From contig JAOAFH010000104.1 of the NCBI GenBank assembly GCA_026416355.1, positions 1 to 7,196 of the forward strand: a stretch of 7,196 nucleotides of DNA, read 5' to 3'. Below the pieces are notes generated by a model. It saw only the letters and a program-made list of their open reading frames with translations. It made no database searches and had not been told where the DNA came from. How positions within the stretch are numbered: position 1 is the stretch's first letter; every line of letters begins with the position of its first letter. The stretch is from Clostridiales bacterium. Lineage in GTDB: Bacteria > Bacillota > Clostridia > Clostridiales > Caloramatoraceae. A program made the position numbers and the translations under genes. This document shows positions 6,804 through 7,196 of this stretch, one piece after another.

Positions 6804-6831
6804 TTATAGCACTATTTTTACTATAACACAA
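6803..6831 (-). promoter_or_regulatory. Sigma-A-type promoter of the LacI-family regulator gene
   Basis: On the minus strand the -35 box TTGTGT (6831-6826) and the -10 box TATAAT (6808-6803) are separated by exactly 17 bases. The -10 is a perfect match and the -35 keeps the TTG. The start codon lies about 80 bases downstream of the expected start site, leaving an AT-rich 5' untranslated region. The operator palindrome sits immediately downstream. A second imperfect dyad (6820-6835) spans the -35 box. Confidence 0.75.
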
Positions 6832-6870
6832 TAGTTTTTTGAAAATTTTTAACCTAAACAAATTTAACAA

Positions 6871-6923
6871 TTTTAAAATAAAAGACCTTTTTCTTTGTAA
6901 GAAAAAGGTCTTTTATTTTAAAA
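6871..6923 (-). terminator. Strong intrinsic terminator of the PHP-domain gene (25-bp perfect stem)
   Basis: Bases 6871-6895 and 6899-6923 are perfect 25-base inverted arms around a 3-base loop. The core AAAGACC/GGTCTTT is flanked by complementary A-rich and T-rich runs, so the minus-strand hairpin core is followed by TTTTATTTT. The right arm overlaps the stop codon (6913-6915) and the last codons of the PHP-domain gene. It should separate that gene from the regulator promoter downstream. The symmetry means it could also stop plus-strand transcription. Confidence 0.85.
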
Positions 6924-7196
6924 GATTTAATATATTCTCTACACTAATCTCATCTACATCTAAATAGTTCTCCTTTTCTGAAATGCTCCAAAGATTATGT
7001 GAATCAGAATTTTTAATTAATCTATAATTATCTTTAATTAATCCAAGCTTTATACACTTATTAATCTTATCATAATTTGCATATTCTAAAGTTTTTATAT
7101 CTAAATAATCTGGTATAAAACCTAGGTTTGAAATTATACTATAGGTATCTTTATCTACATGGGATGGTATAAATATGCCATCTAAATGCTTTACAA
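6913..7196 (-). CDS. PHP-domain metal-dependent phosphoesterase, C-terminal part (partial)
   Basis: The open frame runs from the window edge to TAA at 6913-6915, giving 94 complete codons; the N-terminal part lies outside. The fragment begins VKHLDGIFIPSHVDKD, containing the IPSH.D element, continues with SIISNLGFIPDYLD, and has KNSDSHNL near its end. The last corresponds to the (S)DxH metal-binding motif at the end of PHP domains. These are typical of the PHP phosphoesterases widespread in Clostridia. The N-terminal HxHT-type metal motif cannot be checked here. The substrate is unknown. It is transcribed in the same direction as the sugar operon but is separated from it by a strong terminator and a new promoter, so it is probably functionally unrelated. 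Confidence 0.8.
   Translation of the reverse strand, partial: VKHLDGIFIPSHVDKDTYSIISNLGFIPDYLDIKTLEYANYDKINKCIKLGLIKDNYRLIKNSDSHNLWSISEKENYLDVDEISVENILNLLK

Noticed and set aside
1..7196. CRISPR array, insertion sequence, tRNA or rRNA
   Set aside because: No regularly spaced repeats, transposase motifs, terminal inverted repeats or structural RNA signatures were seen; the inverted repeats present are local hairpins.

Overview
This window comes from a very AT-rich, low-GC Gram-positive bacterium. It has strong AGGAGG-type ribosome binding sites, AT-ending codons and a lipoprotein-type sugar-binding protein. A member of the Clostridia is the best guess, possibly Peptostreptococcaceae, but the species cannot be fixed from the sequence alone.

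Layout from left to right: (i) 2-145, the 3' end of an unrecognised plus-strand gene, which converges on (ii) a shared hairpin terminator at 149-172. (iii) 171-5442 is a minus-strand cluster for uptake and hydrolysis of alpha-galactosides. In transcription order it contains a sugar-binding lipoprotein (4192-5442), two CUT1-type ABC permeases (3213-4130 and 2395-3213) and a cytoplasmic GH36 alpha-galactosidase (171-2372). (iv) 5443-5654 is a 212-base gap holding several stem-loops and an orphan Shine-Dalgarno sequence. (v) 5655-6716 is a LacI/GalR-family regulator on the same strand. (vi) 6717-6912 holds the regulator's promoter, with a perfect palindromic operator next to its -10 box, and then the long terminator of the next gene. 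(vii) 6913-7196 is the C-terminal part of a PHP-domain phosphoesterase, also on the minus strand and cut by the window edge.

How the genes probably work together: the lipoprotein captures a raffinose- or melibiose-type oligosaccharide outside the cell, the two permeases form the channel, and the alpha-galactosidase (no signal peptide) releases galactose inside. No ABC ATPase, sucrose phosphorylase, invertase or Leloir-pathway gene is present. The transporter must therefore borrow an ATPase encoded elsewhere (MsmK/MalK-type sharing is well known for CUT1 systems), and the products must feed into pathways encoded elsewhere. The LacI-family protein is the obvious local regulator and probably represses its own promoter. 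Because no convincing separate promoter is visible for the transport genes, read-through from the regulator promoter is possible.

The gene content is a conventional sugar-utilisation locus, and I do not see an undescribed system. The less ordinary signals are non-coding: a 17-bp hairpin between the binding protein and permease genes, the structured leader with an orphan Shine-Dalgarno sequence and a plus-strand-oriented terminator shape, and an operator without the usual central CpG paired with a regulator that lacks the usual hinge sequence.
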